Source: Pontimonas sp964350865
GTDB lineage: Bacteria; Actinomycetota; Actinomycetes; Actinomycetales; Microbacteriaceae
Length of the DNA stretch: 25,131 nucleotides
Direction: 5' to 3'
Assembly: GCA_964350865.1 (NCBI GenBank)
Contig: CAYGLJ010000015.1
Location: forward strand, 1 to 25,131
A program made the position numbers and the translations under genes. Every line of letters starts with the position of its first letter. Position 1 is the stretch's first letter. The notes below the pieces were generated by a model. The model was not told the origin of the DNA. It worked only from the letters and a program-made list of their open reading frames with translations, and searched no databases. Shown here in pieces: positions 1-8,174 of this stretch.

Positions 1-240
1 ATCAGCTTGTCGCTGATTCTGTTGGCGCTCTTGTTGCTGATTTTTGCGGGAGTCTTTGCGCTCTCACTGGTTCTTCCCCTGTGGGCAGCGACCTTGATTG
101 TTGCGGGCGTCGTCATTCTGGCCGCGATCGTGATTGCAGGTATTGGGGCGGCAGTGATGGCGAGATCGAAGTCCCCCTTGCCCAACGAGACGGTGGAGAG
201 CATCCGCGAGGACATTCGAGTGATGCGAGGACGCAAGTAG
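1..240 (+). CDS. Holin-superfamily (DUF1469-like) small membrane protein, 5' truncated
   Basis: The reading frame is open from the first base and ends at TAG 238-240, so the start lies upstream of the window. About 79 residues are visible. Two hydrophobic stretches (roughly residues 1-24 and 28-52) are followed by a polar tail beginning PLPNETVESIREDI. This layout of paired membrane helices and a C-terminal P-x-P-x-x-T-x-x-S-I/L-x-x-D tail is typical of the phage-holin superfamily III/DUF1469 proteins that many actinobacteria carry on the chromosome. They are not necessarily phage genes. The next gene starts immediately after the stop codon, so the two are probably one operon. Family assignment is by pattern recognition. 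Function is unknown; a role at the cell envelope is only inferred. Confidence 0.7.
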   Translation: MSLSLILLALLLLIFAGVFALSLVLPLWAATLIVAGVVILAAIVIAGIGAAVMARSKSPLPNETVESIREDIRVMRGRK

Positions 241-468
241 ATGTCCCGAGCAACTGTCCGCAATTATGTCCACGAGACCCGGGAGGATCTCGGCGCAACC
301 CTGGACGAGATTGAGCATCGACTGCGCCCTGACGTCATTGCCAAGAAGACAGGCGCGTGGGTGGCACGATCCTGGGACGAGGATTCGACCCCGTGGTTGA
401 TTGCTCTGGGAGTGACCGTTATCGGAGCTGTGGCCGCGATCTTGTGGGCACTTCTCGGCGACGACTAG
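241..468 (+). CDS. DUF3618 domain-containing membrane protein
   Basis: A 75-residue protein whose ATG directly abuts the stop codon of the upstream holin-like gene. The N-terminal half contains R-x-x-V-x-x-T-R-x-x-L-x-x-T-L-x-x-I-x-x-R-L-x-P, the hallmark of the actinobacterial DUF3618 family. One membrane helix lies near residues 52-71, followed by a short acidic tail. DUF3618 proteins are usually small, sit next to holin-superfamily proteins as here, and have no established biochemical role. The stop codon is nested with the stop of the convergent reductase gene (4-nt overlap CTAG), so no terminator separates them. The family call is fairly safe; the function is unknown. Confidence 0.8.
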   Translation: MSRATVRNYVHETREDLGATLDEIEHRLRPDVIAKKTGAWVARSWDEDSTPWLIALGVTVIGAVAAILWALLGDD

Positions 469-472
469 TCGC
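458..472. terminator. Small palindrome at nested convergent stop codons
   Basis: GCGAC (458-462) and GTCGC (468-472) form a 5-bp inverted repeat around GACTA. Inside this is the perfect 10-bp palindrome CGACTAGTCG centred on the overlapping stops of the DUF3618 and reductase genes. There is no T-tract. A weak bidirectional termination or transcript-end structure is possible, but CTAG is palindromic by itself, so chance is a real alternative. Confidence 0.25.
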
Positions 473-1463
473 GAACTTTCACGACGACTCGACCACGGGT
501 TAGTCCGGAGAGCACCCTCGGCGCTGTTTCTAGGGCATCGGCAAGGTCAACGACGTGAGACATCTGGTCGAGCGGCAGGTTCGCACCAGCGAAAAGGTTC
601 CATATCTCACCTCGAACGTCTTGAGGTTGGAAGACTGAGTTGATCCCGACCAAACTCACTCCGCGAAGAATGAAGGGCAACACGGTCGTTGGAAGGTCTG
701 AGCCCCCTGCTAAACCGCACGCGGCTACGACGCCATTGCTCTGAGTCGAGGCCAGCAGGGTGGCGAGCATCGCCCCACCAGCCTGATCAATGGCACCACC
801 AAACTGCTCCGGAAGTAGAGGCCTGGAGGGTTGAGCTAAAAACTCCTGGCGAGACATGACCTCGGAGGCGCCCAGCATCAAGAGGTAGTCGGCTTCGTCG
901 GTGCGACCCGTGATGGCCACGGCGCGATAGCCGGAATGGGAAAGCAAGGCCAGTGCCAGTGAACCCACCCCGCCTGCTGCGCCTGTTACCGCAATGGGAA
1001 GGTCAGAAGCCGGGCTAACCCCGTGTCCCTTCAGGGCTCTGATGGCGAGCCCGGCGGTAATGCCCGCGGTCCCAATGGTGGCGGCGTCCTTGAGGGAGAG
1101 ACCTTCGGGAATGGGGATTACATGCTCGGCATCGGCCATGACGCGAGTCGCAAGGCCCCCGTGACGGTTCTCCCCATATCCATACCCCGTGATGACTACG
1201 GATGTCCCGACAGGAACATCTGGATCGGCGCTCTCCACTACGACCCCGGAGCAGTCGATGCCAGGAATGAGAGGTGGCTTCCGCACTACTCCTGGTGAAC
1301 CGGTCAGTGCGAGAGCGTCCTTGTAGTTGAGGGCTGAGTAGTGAACATCAACGGTGAGGGAGCCTTCCCCCATGTGCGAGAGCGCAATATCGTCCCGGAA
1401 GTGCGTGGTGAGTTGCCCGGACCCGTCCGAGGAAATCCACCAGCCTGTGGCGTGGTTAGCCAA
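465..1463 (-). CDS. AcuI/YhdH-type NADPH-dependent acryloyl-CoA reductase/quinone oxidoreductase (MDR family)
   Basis: A medium-chain dehydrogenase/reductase of 332 residues from the TTG at 1463, close to the usual 325-330 for the YhdH/AcuI branch. That start overlaps the phosphofructokinase stop by 8 nt. Starting further upstream would add a long N-terminus with no family counterpart. Visible family signatures are HYSALNYKDALALTG (about 41-55), the IPGID segment (66-70), ITGYGYGENRHGG (91-103) and the nucleotide-binding loop GAAGGVGS (161-168). The zinc ligands of alcohol dehydrogenases are not apparent, as expected for this branch. Members reduce acryloyl-CoA to propionyl-CoA, for instance in 3-hydroxypropionate or DMSP/acrylate metabolism, or act on quinones and enones. 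Substrate cannot be decided here. It is probably co-transcribed with the upstream kinase gene. Confidence 0.85.
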   Translation of the reverse strand: MANHATGWWISSDGSGQLTTHFRDDIALSHMGEGSLTVDVHYSALNYKDALALTGSPGVVRKPPLIPGIDCSGVVVESADPDVPVGTSVVITGYGYGENRHGGLATRVMADAEHVIPIPEGLSLKDAATIGTAGITAGLAIRALKGHGVSPASDLPIAVTGAAGGVGSLALALLSHSGYRAVAITGRTDEADYLLMLGASEVMSRQEFLAQPSRPLLPEQFGGAIDQAGGAMLATLLASTQSNGVVAACGLAGGSDLPTTVLPFILRGVSLVGINSVFQPQDVRGEIWNLFAGANLPLDQMSHVVDLADALETAPRVLSGLTRGRVVVKVRD

Positions 1464-2478
1464 ACAGCATCGCCGCCGCTTCGTAGCGCTCATCAGGAAC
1501 TGTCTTGAGATCCCCGAGAGCTTCGACGAAGTCCACCCTCTTGATGTCGGTTCCGCGCAAGGCAACCATGTGGCCCCACTGCTGATCGTTGACCAGGTTG
1601 ATGACACTCATGCCAAACCTGGTCGCCAAAACGCGGTCAAAGGCGCTGGGAGTACCCCCGCGTTGAATATGTCCGAGCGTGGTCGCCCTGGTTTCAATGC
1701 CGGTCGCCTCTTCAATGAGGGGAGCGAGCATCTCTCCAATCCCTCCAAGCCTTGGCCGACCAAAGGCATCGAGACCGCGCTCGGAGTGTGCGTCGTCCAT
1801 CGTGTCCAGAGCAAAGCCTTCTGCCACGACAACAAGAGGAGCTCGGCCACGGTCGTAGGCGGAACGGACCCAGCCCACCAACTCGTCGAGGCTTGTCTTT
1901 CGCTCGGGGATGAGGATGGCGTGAGCCCCAGCCGCCATTCCGGAGTGCAATGCAATCCACCCAACGTGGCGACCCATGACTTCGGCAACCATGCAGCGGG
2001 AGTGCGAATCTCCTGTGGTGCGCAGGCGATCCATGGCTTCGGTGGCAATACTGACGGCGGTGTCGAAACCGAAGGTGAAGTCCGTGCCGTTGAGATCGTT
2101 ATCCACGGTCTTCGGCACTCCGACGATGGGAATGCCGGTGTCGCTCAGTTCTTTCGCCGCAGCAAGAGATCCTTCCCCACCAATCGCGATGATGGCGTCA
2201 ATCTCGTGTTCTTTGAGCACCTCTTTAACTCGATCGGGGCCACCGTATTCAAAAGGATTAGTCCGGGATGTTCCCAGAATGGTTCCACCCTGCTTGGAGA
2301 TACCTTTCACTTCGTGGCGAGTGAGAGGCATGATGTCTGGCTGGCAGAGGCCTTTATAACCACCCACGAACCCCACGAACTCGTGGCCATGAACGCGCGT
2401 ACCTTTGAGAACCGCTGCTCTGATGACCGCATTCAATCCGGGGGCGTCGCCACCGCTGGTGAGCATTCCAATCTTCAT
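1456..2478 (-). CDS. pfkA: 6-phosphofructokinase, actinobacterial group III (ATP-type)
   Basis: A 340-residue glycolytic enzyme that phosphorylates fructose 6-phosphate to fructose 1,6-bisphosphate. The N-terminus carries the glycine loop TSGGDAPGLN (7-16). GGEGS at 100-104 keeps Gly103, the position that is Asp in pyrophosphate-dependent enzymes, which favours ATP as donor. PKTVDND at 122-128 contains Asp126, equivalent to the catalytic base, and Lys123, typical of the Amycolatopsis/Streptomyces group. MGRHVGW and GHIQRGGTPSAFDR are further signatures. The sequence GGGAGA lies 8 nt before the ATG and can serve as ribosome-binding site. The downstream reductase overlaps the end by 8 nt. Donor specificity is an inference from two residues. 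Confidence 0.93.
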   Translation of the reverse strand: MKIGMLTSGGDAPGLNAVIRAAVLKGTRVHGHEFVGFVGGYKGLCQPDIMPLTRHEVKGISKQGGTILGTSRTNPFEYGGPDRVKEVLKEHEIDAIIAIGGEGSLAAAKELSDTGIPIVGVPKTVDNDLNGTDFTFGFDTAVSIATEAMDRLRTTGDSHSRCMVAEVMGRHVGWIALHSGMAAGAHAILIPERKTSLDELVGWVRSAYDRGRAPLVVVAEGFALDTMDDAHSERGLDAFGRPRLGGIGEMLAPLIEEATGIETRATTLGHIQRGGTPSAFDRVLATRFGMSVINLVNDQQWGHMVALRGTDIKRVDFVEALGDLKTVPDERYEAAAMLFG

Positions 2479-2570
2479 GCTCCTATTCTCCCCTGTTGAC
2501 GAGAAGCTCGGGTCACAGAACCCCTATCGTTTCCTTAGGTTTCACCAAGGCCACATATAGGCAATCGTTT

Positions 2571-2576
2571 TAGTGT
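2571..2576 (+). promoter_or_regulatory. Candidate -10 element TAGTGT
   Basis: TAGTGT matches the TANNNT pattern and would place transcription start near 2583, giving a leader of about 34 nt before the small membrane protein at 2617. No convincing -35 is seen. The upstream divergent gap (2479-2570) also holds an imperfect hairpin CCTT(A)GGT-TTC-ACC-AAGG at 2533-2550. Confidence 0.35.
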
Positions 2577-2605
2577 GGGGGCACATCACTTCTACAACGA
2601 CTCAC

Positions 2606-2611
2606 AAGGAG
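2606..2611 (+). promoter_or_regulatory. Shine-Dalgarno AAGGAG that fixes the start at 2617
   Basis: AAGGAG followed by ATCAC and ATG 2617 is a textbook ribosome-binding site. It shows that the in-frame GTG at 2575 is not the start. Confidence 0.8.
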
Positions 2612-2616
2612 ATCAC

Positions 2617-2970
2617 ATGGCTGAGAAAAAAGAGGCCGTCACAGCAACGGAGCACGTTGCCAACACAGCTGATACGGGCCTCACCGCAAGCACTGAGTAC
2701 CCAGGCCAAACCATGGGAATTGTTGCCCTCGTTCTGTCCTTCTTTACGCAGGTTCCGGCGCTGATTCTCGGAATCATCGCTTGGGTCTGGTCGAACAAGG
2801 CTGGCGTCAACAACGTTCCCGCCAAGGTTGCCGTTGCCGTGAGCTCGGTGTTGATGGTGCTCGGAATCCTTGCTGTGGTCGGCTGGATTGTTCTGGTCGC
2901 CTCCACCGTAGGTGAGTTCGGTGACTTCGAGATGTGGGGCGAAATGGGTCCGAGGGGACTTCGTTCCTAA
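2617..2970 (+). CDS. Small two-helix membrane protein, DUF4190-like
   Basis: A 117-residue protein starting at ATG 2617, chosen because of the strong AAGGAG site 5 nt upstream. A polar N-terminus of about 30 residues precedes two hydrophobic helices (about 33-56 and 68-94). The pattern G-I-V-A-L-V-L-S-F then L-I-L-G-I-I-A, followed by A-x-V-A-V-A-V-S-S-V-L, resembles DUF4190 proteins of Gram-positive bacteria. Those are small membrane proteins of unknown function with an 'lAi..lvl...aiilGiiA' pattern. The end overlaps the convergent oxidoreductase by 4 nt with nested stops (CTAA). No function can be assigned. Confidence 0.65.
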   Translation: MAEKKEAVTATEHVANTADTGLTASTEYPGQTMGIVALVLSFFTQVPALILGIIAWVWSNKAGVNNVPAKVAVAVSSVLMVLGILAVVGWIVLVASTVGEFGDFEMWGEMGPRGLRS

Positions 2971-4544
2971 CGACTCTCTCGCTCGAGGACTGCCATGGCG
3001 GCATTGTGACCTGCAATGCCGCTCACGGCACCGCCTCGCCTCGCACCTGAACCACAAAGCAGAACTCCGTCATCCTCGGTGGCAACGCCCCATCGGCGTT
3101 CAGGAGTAGACAGGTCCGCACCGTCCTCGACGAAGGGCCACTCGAGGGGACCATGGAAAATGTTTCCTCCTGGGAGACCCAGAGCATCCTCGAGGTCCTG
3201 GGTTGTTTTTGTCTCGATGCAGAGGTTGCCTGCCTCGTCTCGTAACAACACATCTTCGAGAGGTTCAGCCAGAACACTATTCAGCGACGCTACGACTGCC
3301 GTTTGCAGAGCATCCCGCAACGCGTCGTTGTTCATCGTGCGGGTCAGTCGGTGGGGTACGTGGAGCCCAAACACGGTCAACGTGTGAGCTCCTGATTGCT
3401 GTAGCTCAGGAGACAAAATGCTCGGGTCACTCAGAGAGTGACAGTAGATTTCGCAGGGCAAGGGGTCGGGGATGGAACCGCTCGCGGCTGACTCGAACCC
3501 TGTGTGGAGTTGGGACCAGGTCTCGTTGATGTGGAATGTTCCCCCAAACGCGGCTTCGGGACTGAGGGAAGGGTCTTTCAGTTTCGGCAGGCGCTGGAGC
3601 ACCATATTGACCTTCACTTGGGCACCCTCAGGGGCAGGCTCCACCGCGGGTCGATTGCGGAGTTTGGCAAGTTCGGTCGGGGCAACGTTGACCAGAACAT
3701 AGCGACCCGTGATCGTGTGAGTCTCACCACCCTGGGTGTAGGTGACTTCTTTGTCGGCACTGATGGCGCTCACTGAGGCTCCCGAGATGAGCGTGGCACC
3801 TGCTGCTCTGGCGGCCTGAAGGAGCGCTCCCGAGACAGCCCCCATCCCGCCAACCGGCACATCCCAGTCTCCGGTACCCCCACCAATCACGTGATACAGA
3901 AAGCACTTGTTGGCGTCCAATGCAGGGTCGCTGTTGGGAGCGAAGGTTCCAATCAGGCCATCCGTGAGAACTACCCCCCTCACCACATCGTTCTGGAAGG
4001 TTCTCTCGATGGTGTTCCCAATGGGGGTCTCAATAAAGCGGTCCCAGATCTCACTAGCTCCGGTAATGCTGACCACGCGGTCGCGAGCTTCGCTGCGGGT
4101 GATCAGCGGATCGGTGACTCCGGGAAAGAGCGCTTGAGCCAGCGCAGCTGTCTGCGAGTAAAACGCGTCCCAGGCATCGGCGTCTCCGCTCGCTCCGATG
4201 CGGGCAAAAGATTCGCGCGTGAGATCAGCATCTTCATTGTCGATGAGCAGACCTCGGGTGTCCCCAGGGACGGGAGTGTAGGAAGAGTAGCGACGCTTTG
4301 CGAGAGAGATGGGGAGAGCTAAGTCATCGATGATTTTCTGGGGAAGCAAGCTCACCAGGTAGGAATAGCGGGAGAGCCGTGCGTCGACACCCGTAAAAGT
4401 CTGTTGCGAGACGGCGGCACCGCCCCACTCATCGAGGCGCTCCAAGACTGTGACGGATAGTCCTGCCCCGGCCAGGTAGGCCGCAGCGGTGAGGCCATTG
4501 TGGCCACCGCCCACAATGACAACGTCGCTGTTGTGTGTGCTCAT
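2967..4544 (-). CDS. FAD-dependent oxidoreductase, phytoene desaturase/PYROXD2-like
   Basis: A 525-residue flavoprotein. The N-terminus has the dinucleotide-binding fold motif G12-x-G14-x-x-G17 within VVIVGGGHNGLTAAAYLAGAG and the terminal acidic residue Glu35 (LER), followed by the WGGAAVS segment. Near the C-terminus come GLPGGNIFHGPLEW and VLLCGSGARRGGAVSGIAGHNAA, the second FAD-contact region of the carotenoid-desaturase/retinol-saturase/PYROXD2 family. Carotenoid genes (crtB, crtE) are absent nearby, and the fold is closer to the generic PYROXD2-like branch, so phytoene should not be assumed as substrate. It is divergent from putA. Its ATG lies 8 nt downstream of TAGACT, so the transcript probably has almost no leader. 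Confidence 0.8.
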   Translation of the reverse strand: MSTHNSDVVIVGGGHNGLTAAAYLAGAGLSVTVLERLDEWGGAAVSQQTFTGVDARLSRYSYLVSLLPQKIIDDLALPISLAKRRYSSYTPVPGDTRGLLIDNEDADLTRESFARIGASGDADAWDAFYSQTAALAQALFPGVTDPLITRSEARDRVVSITGASEIWDRFIETPIGNTIERTFQNDVVRGVVLTDGLIGTFAPNSDPALDANKCFLYHVIGGGTGDWDVPVGGMGAVSGALLQAARAAGATLISGASVSAISADKEVTYTQGGETHTITGRYVLVNVAPTELAKLRNRPAVEPAPEGAQVKVNMVLQRLPKLKDPSLSPEAAFGGTFHINETWSQLHTGFESAASGSIPDPLPCEIYCHSLSDPSILSPELQQSGAHTLTVFGLHVPHRLTRTMNNDALRDALQTAVVASLNSVLAEPLEDVLLRDEAGNLCIETKTTQDLEDALGLPGGNIFHGPLEWPFVEDGADLSTPERRWGVATEDDGVLLCGSGARRGGAVSGIAGHNAAMAVLERESR

Positions 4545-4552
4545 CGCACCAC

Positions 4553-4558
4553 AGTCTA
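4553..4558 (-). promoter_or_regulatory. -10-like TAGACT, near-leaderless start
   Basis: On the minus strand TAGACT is followed by 8 nt and then the ATG of the FAD oxidoreductase. The same hexamer precedes pheA. Confidence 0.45.
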
Positions 4559-4622
4559 GGCAGGCTCATGGCACTCGCGGTGGTGGCACCGTCTCGGGAT
4601 GCGCCCGTCAGGGTCGAGGCCG

Positions 4623-4628
4623 TAGCAT
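4623..4628 (+). promoter_or_regulatory. -10-like TAGCAT, leaderless start of putA
   Basis: TAGCAT is followed by 7 nt and ATG 4636. No Shine-Dalgarno precedes this ATG, which supports leaderless initiation and argues against the in-frame ATG at 4627, which would lie inside the hexamer. Confidence 0.45.
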
Positions 4629-4635
4629 GCTTGCT

Positions 4636-7600
4636 ATGCCTACCGCGACTTCCCGAACCAGCACCTCCGGCCAAGGAGTGAGCGGAATTTCTTTCGCGCA
4701 GTCACTCGCCGATGACTCCGTCGCACTCGTGCGGTCCTGGCTGGATCGAGCAGCGCAGCTTCACCGCAAACCTGACGCCAGCTCGGAGCGGCTCGCGGGA
4801 GTCTTGAAGGACCCCAAAGGTCCCGCCTTCGCGCTCGGTTTTGTGGATCGTGTTGCCAGACCAGAAGATTTGTCCGTTGCGGCTCGAAATTTCCGCGAAC
4901 TCTCCCGAGATATCCCCGGCTTCCTGCCACCCGTGCTCCGGTTGTTGATCCAGGTCGGCGGTTTCTTTGCCCCCATATTTCCGGGGATTGTCGTCCCTCT
5001 CGCTCGGTGGGCGCTGAAGACCCTCATTGGTCACCTCATCATTGACGCGAGCGAGAACAAGCTCGCCGCCTCTCTCAAGCGACTGACCAAGAAGGGTGAC
5101 CAGCTCAACATCAACCTGTTGGGCGAGGCAGTTCTGGGGGACGAGGAGGCTGACCGCAGGCTCGCCGGTGTTCGCGCTCTGATCGCCAGGGAAGATGTGG
5201 ACTACGTCTCGGTGAAGGTCTCGGCCATTTCTAGCCAGCTGTCGATGTGGGCATACAAAGAAACGGTGGATCGAGTCGTCACACGACTGATTCCCCTCTA
5301 CGCCGAAGCAGCAGCCACCAACCCACCCACGTTCATCAACTTGGACATGGAGGAATTCAAAGACCTCGACATGACACTTGATGTGTTCGAGCGTGTGCTG
5401 GGCGACAAGAGCCTGCGCTCCTACACCGGGGGAATTGTGTTGCAGGCTTACCTCCCAGAGGCACTGGCTGCCATGAAGCGAATCCAGAGTTTTGCTGCGG
5501 CCCGAGTCAAAGCAGGTGGCGCACCTCTCAAAGTTCGCGTGGTGAAGGGCGCCAACCTTCAGATGGAGCAAGTCGATGCGGAGCTGCACGATTGGCCACT
5601 TGCCGTTTTGCCGTCCAAGCAAGCTAGCGACACCAATTACAAACGAGTGCTCGAATGGTCACTGACCCCCTCGCGAAGCAAGAACGTCCGCATCGGTGTT
5701 GCCGGCCACAACCTTTTTGATGTGGCCTTCGCCCATCTCTTGGCTGAGCGTCGTGGAGTGAGTCGAGCCATCGATTTCGAAATGCTGATCGGGATGGCGC
5801 CGCATCAAGCCGACGCGGTCCGCGAGACAGTCGGAGGCTTGATTCTCTATACCCCCGTTGTCCATCCCAAAGAGTTTGATGCCGCGGTCGGGTACTTGGT
5901 GCGCCGCCTCGATGAGAATGCCAGCTCAGAGAATTTCATGTCGGCAGTGTTTGACCTGCACGACAACGACGAAATCTTCCGACGCGAAGAGGAACGGTTC
6001 CGTCACTCCCTCTCGGCGCTTACGGCGAAAGCCCCACCCGTTCATCGAGCTCAACATCGCGCTGCGGAGACCGCGCGGGGAATCAAGCCCGGTGAGCCCT
6101 TCCACAACGAAGCAGACACAGACCCTTCCATCGCTCATAACCGCGAATGGGCAGACACCATTCGCACTCTCGCGAAGTCCAAGCGAGGAAAAACCTTAGG
6201 ACTGGAGTCACTGCGTAAAGGGGGAATACCCGACTCCCTCGGACCCATCAAGGGTGGCATTGCCGTGGATGACCTTGTAGCGAGGGGGCGTCAAGCCGGA
6301 GCAGAGTGGGGAAAGAAATCAGCCTCAGATCGCGCCGCAATACTGCTGAGGGCAGCTGACCAGCTTGCCCTGAAACGCGCGGACCTCTTGGCCGTAATGA
6401 TGCAGGAAGCCGGCAAGACTCTCCAAGAAGGGGATCCAGAAGTCAGCGAAGCCATCGACTTTGCTCGCTACTACGCTCAGTCTGCTCTCGAACTCGACAC
6501 CATCGATGGTGCCGAGTTCCAGCCGGCCCGTTTCACCCTGGTGACACCTCCGTGGAATTTCCCCGTGGCGATCCCCGCTGGGTCAGTGCTCTCGGCGCTT
6601 GCTGCCGGTAGTGCTGTAGCTATCAAGCCAGCGCCCCAAGTTCGGCGGTGCGGCGCAGTCATGGTGGAAGCGCTCTGGGCTGCCGGTGTTCCGAAGGACG
6701 TCCTTCAGTTGGTCGATGTCGAAGAAGGCCAGATCGGTCGCGGATTAATTTCTCACCCAGGGGTGGATCGATTGATCCTGACGGGTGGCTTTGAGACAGC
6801 GCAGTTGTTCCGCTCTTGGCGAGCTGACCTTCCCCTTCTCGCGGAAACCAGCGGCAAGAACGCTCTCATCGTCACGCCCAGCGCTGACTACGACTTGGCC
6901 GTTGCCGACATTGTTAAGAGCGCCTTCGGTCACGCTGGCCAAAAGTGTTCCGCCGCCAGCTTGGTCATCCTGGTGGGATCGGTGGCTAAATCCGAGAGAT
7001 TCCGCCGTCAACTCATGGACGCCGTGACTACGTTGCGCGTGGGATACCCCGATGATCCCGAGTCCGTGATGGGTCCTGTCATCGAGCCTCCAGGTTCGAA
7101 GCTGACTTCCGGTCTGACGGAGCTGGGCCCTGGTGAGAACTGGTTACTCACGCCGCAGCTTCTGGATGATGAGGGTCGTTTGTGGAGCCCGGGAGTGCGT
7201 GAAGGAGTAAAGCCGGGAAGCACCTTCCACCAGACCGAGTACTTTGGCCCGATTCTCGGAATCATGAGCGCAAAGTCCTTGGACGAAGCTATCTCCTTCC
7301 AAAACGGTGTCGACTACGGATTGACTGCGGGAATCCATTCTTTGGACCCCAACGAGGTTGCCCACTGGCTCGATCGAGTCCAGGCTGGAAACTGTTACGT
7401 CAACCGAGGGATTACCGGTGCCATTGTTCAGCGTCAGCCTTTTGGAGGCTGGAAGAAGTCGAGTGTGGGGCCGGGCACGAAAGCCGGTGGGCCGAACTAC
7501 CTGATGGGCATGGGGTCCTGGCGCAGCACCAAGGCAACCACGGACGAGATGGCTGCACTGGCCGATCCGTTCGTAGCATCGCTGGTGCCCTTCGTCGTGG

Positions 7601-8163
7601 AGGACAACACCGAGACGAGAGGGTTCTTCTTGCGCTCACTCGCCAGTGATGAGCGCGCCTGGTCTGAGGTCTATGGAGTGTCTACTGATGAGACTGGTCT
7701 CACGGTCGAGCGGAATGTCTTTAGGTATCGCCCCACTGCGGTGACGATTCGGGCCGCTGGCTTCGTCCCGCTGGCCGAAATTCTTCGCGTGGCGTTGGCG
7801 GGAGCGCGCGTCGGTGCTCGAGTGAGTCTGTCGCTCACGGACCCCCTGCCCGATGGCGTGCTCAAACTCTTGCGCCAGGGTAATGAAGTGTTCGGCGCAA
7901 TAGCGGATTATGTCGTGGAAAACGAGAGAGAGTTCGTGTCTCGGGTAGCAGGAAATCCCCCGGAGCGAATTCGACTGCTGGGGTCGCGGGCCGATGCTCT
8001 TTCGGTGGCCTTCGATGGAGCACCTGAAGTAGCGATTTATGGACACGAGGCAACAGAGTCTGGTCGTGTTGAGGTGTTGCCCTTTGTGATTGAGCAGGCA
8101 GTATCGGTGACCGCTCACCGATTTGGAGCTATTGATCCGAGGTTCCGCGACCTCGTGATTTAG
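4636..8163 (+). CDS. putA: Bifunctional proline dehydrogenase / 1-pyrroline-5-carboxylate (glutamate semialdehyde) dehydrogenase
   Basis: A 1175-residue enzyme that oxidises proline to glutamate via P5C. The proline dehydrogenase barrel spans roughly residues 20-440, with NINLLGEAVLG, YVSVKVSAI, FINLDMEEFKDLDMT, VRVVKGANLQMEQVD and RIGVAGHN as FAD-barrel signatures. The aldehyde dehydrogenase half (about 540-970) shows TPPWNFP near 637, catalytic Glu737 (AETSGKN) and nucleophile Cys771 (GQKCSA), 34 residues apart as usual. A C-terminal extension of about 170 residues follows, as in other long PutA proteins. There is no N-terminal ribbon-helix-helix domain, so it is not the self-regulating trifunctional form. 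ATG 4636 is preferred for its -10-like element; ATG 4627 and GTG 4678 are alternatives. P5C produced by the nearby ornithine aminotransferase can feed the second active site. Confidence 0.93.
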   Translation: MPTATSRTSTSGQGVSGISFAQSLADDSVALVRSWLDRAAQLHRKPDASSERLAGVLKDPKGPAFALGFVDRVARPEDLSVAARNFRELSRDIPGFLPPVLRLLIQVGGFFAPIFPGIVVPLARWALKTLIGHLIIDASENKLAASLKRLTKKGDQLNINLLGEAVLGDEEADRRLAGVRALIAREDVDYVSVKVSAISSQLSMWAYKETVDRVVTRLIPLYAEAAATNPPTFINLDMEEFKDLDMTLDVFERVLGDKSLRSYTGGIVLQAYLPEALAAMKRIQSFAAARVKAGGAPLKVRVVKGANLQMEQVDAELHDWPLAVLPSKQASDTNYKRVLEWSLTPSRSKNVRIGVAGHNLFDVAFAHLLAERRGVSRAIDFEMLIGMAPHQADAVRETVGGLILYTPVVHPKEFDAAVGYLVRRLDENASSENFMSAVFDLHDNDEIFRREEERFRHSLSALTAKAPPVHRAQHRAAETARGIKPGEPFHNEADTDPSIAHNREWADTIRTLAKSKRGKTLGLESLRKGGIPDSLGPIKGGIAVDDLVARGRQAGAEWGKKSASDRAAILLRAADQLALKRADLLAVMMQEAGKTLQEGDPEVSEAIDFARYYAQSALELDTIDGAEFQPARFTLVTPPWNFPVAIPAGSVLSALAAGSAVAIKPAPQVRRCGAVMVEALWAAGVPKDVLQLVDVEEGQIGRGLISHPGVDRLILTGGFETAQLFRSWRADLPLLAETSGKNALIVTPSADYDLAVADIVKSAFGHAGQKCSAASLVILVGSVAKSERFRRQLMDAVTTLRVGYPDDPESVMGPVIEPPGSKLTSGLTELGPGENWLLTPQLLDDEGRLWSPGVREGVKPGSTFHQTEYFGPILGIMSAKSLDEAISFQNGVDYGLTAGIHSLDPNEVAHWLDRVQAGNCYVNRGITGAIVQRQPFGGWKKSSVGPGTKAGGPNYLMGMGSWRSTKATTDEMAALADPFVASLVPFVVEDNTETRGFFLRSLASDERAWSEVYGVSTDETGLTVERNVFRYRPTAVTIRAAGFVPLAEILRVALAGARVGARVSLSLTDPLPDGVLKLLRQGNEVFGAIADYVVENEREFVSRVAGNPPERIRLLGSRADALSVAFDGAPEVAIYGHEATESGRVEVLPFVIEQAVSVTAHRFGAIDPRFRDLVI

Positions 8164-8174
8164 TCGCGAGGTCG
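8148..8174. terminator. 8-bp stem-loop spanning the nested stops of putA and the Lrp-type regulator
   Basis: CGACCTCG (8148-8155) and CGAGGTCG (8167-8174) are perfect inverted repeats with an 11-nt loop containing both stop codons (TTAG, 8160-8163). The stem could form in either transcript. There is no T-tract, so it is not a classical intrinsic terminator. Confidence 0.4.

Noticed and set aside
1..240. Prophage remnant suggested by the holin-like protein.
   Set aside because: Holin-superfamily/DUF1469 proteins beside DUF3618 are ordinary chromosomal genes in actinobacteria, and no other phage gene is present.
1464..1607. N-terminal extension of the AcuI-type reductase beyond the TTG at 1463.
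   Set aside because: The added residues overlap pfkA in another frame and do not match the MDR family, which starts near the chosen TTG.
1354..2499. Long open frame of 381 codons on the plus strand opposite the phosphofructokinase gene.
   Set aside because: It is antisense to a clear pfkA and its translation has no recognisable domain. High-GC codon use commonly leaves such shadow frames open.
2534..2552. TTAGGTTTCACC... considered as a second IdeR/DtxR box.
   Set aside because: Only the left half-site matches; the right half is unrelated, and the neighbouring genes have no iron link.
4489..4635. N-terminal extension of PutA upstream of 4636.
   Set aside because: It would run into the divergent gene's coding region and promoter and adds sequence unlike PutA. 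The -10-like TAGCAT fits a start at 4636.
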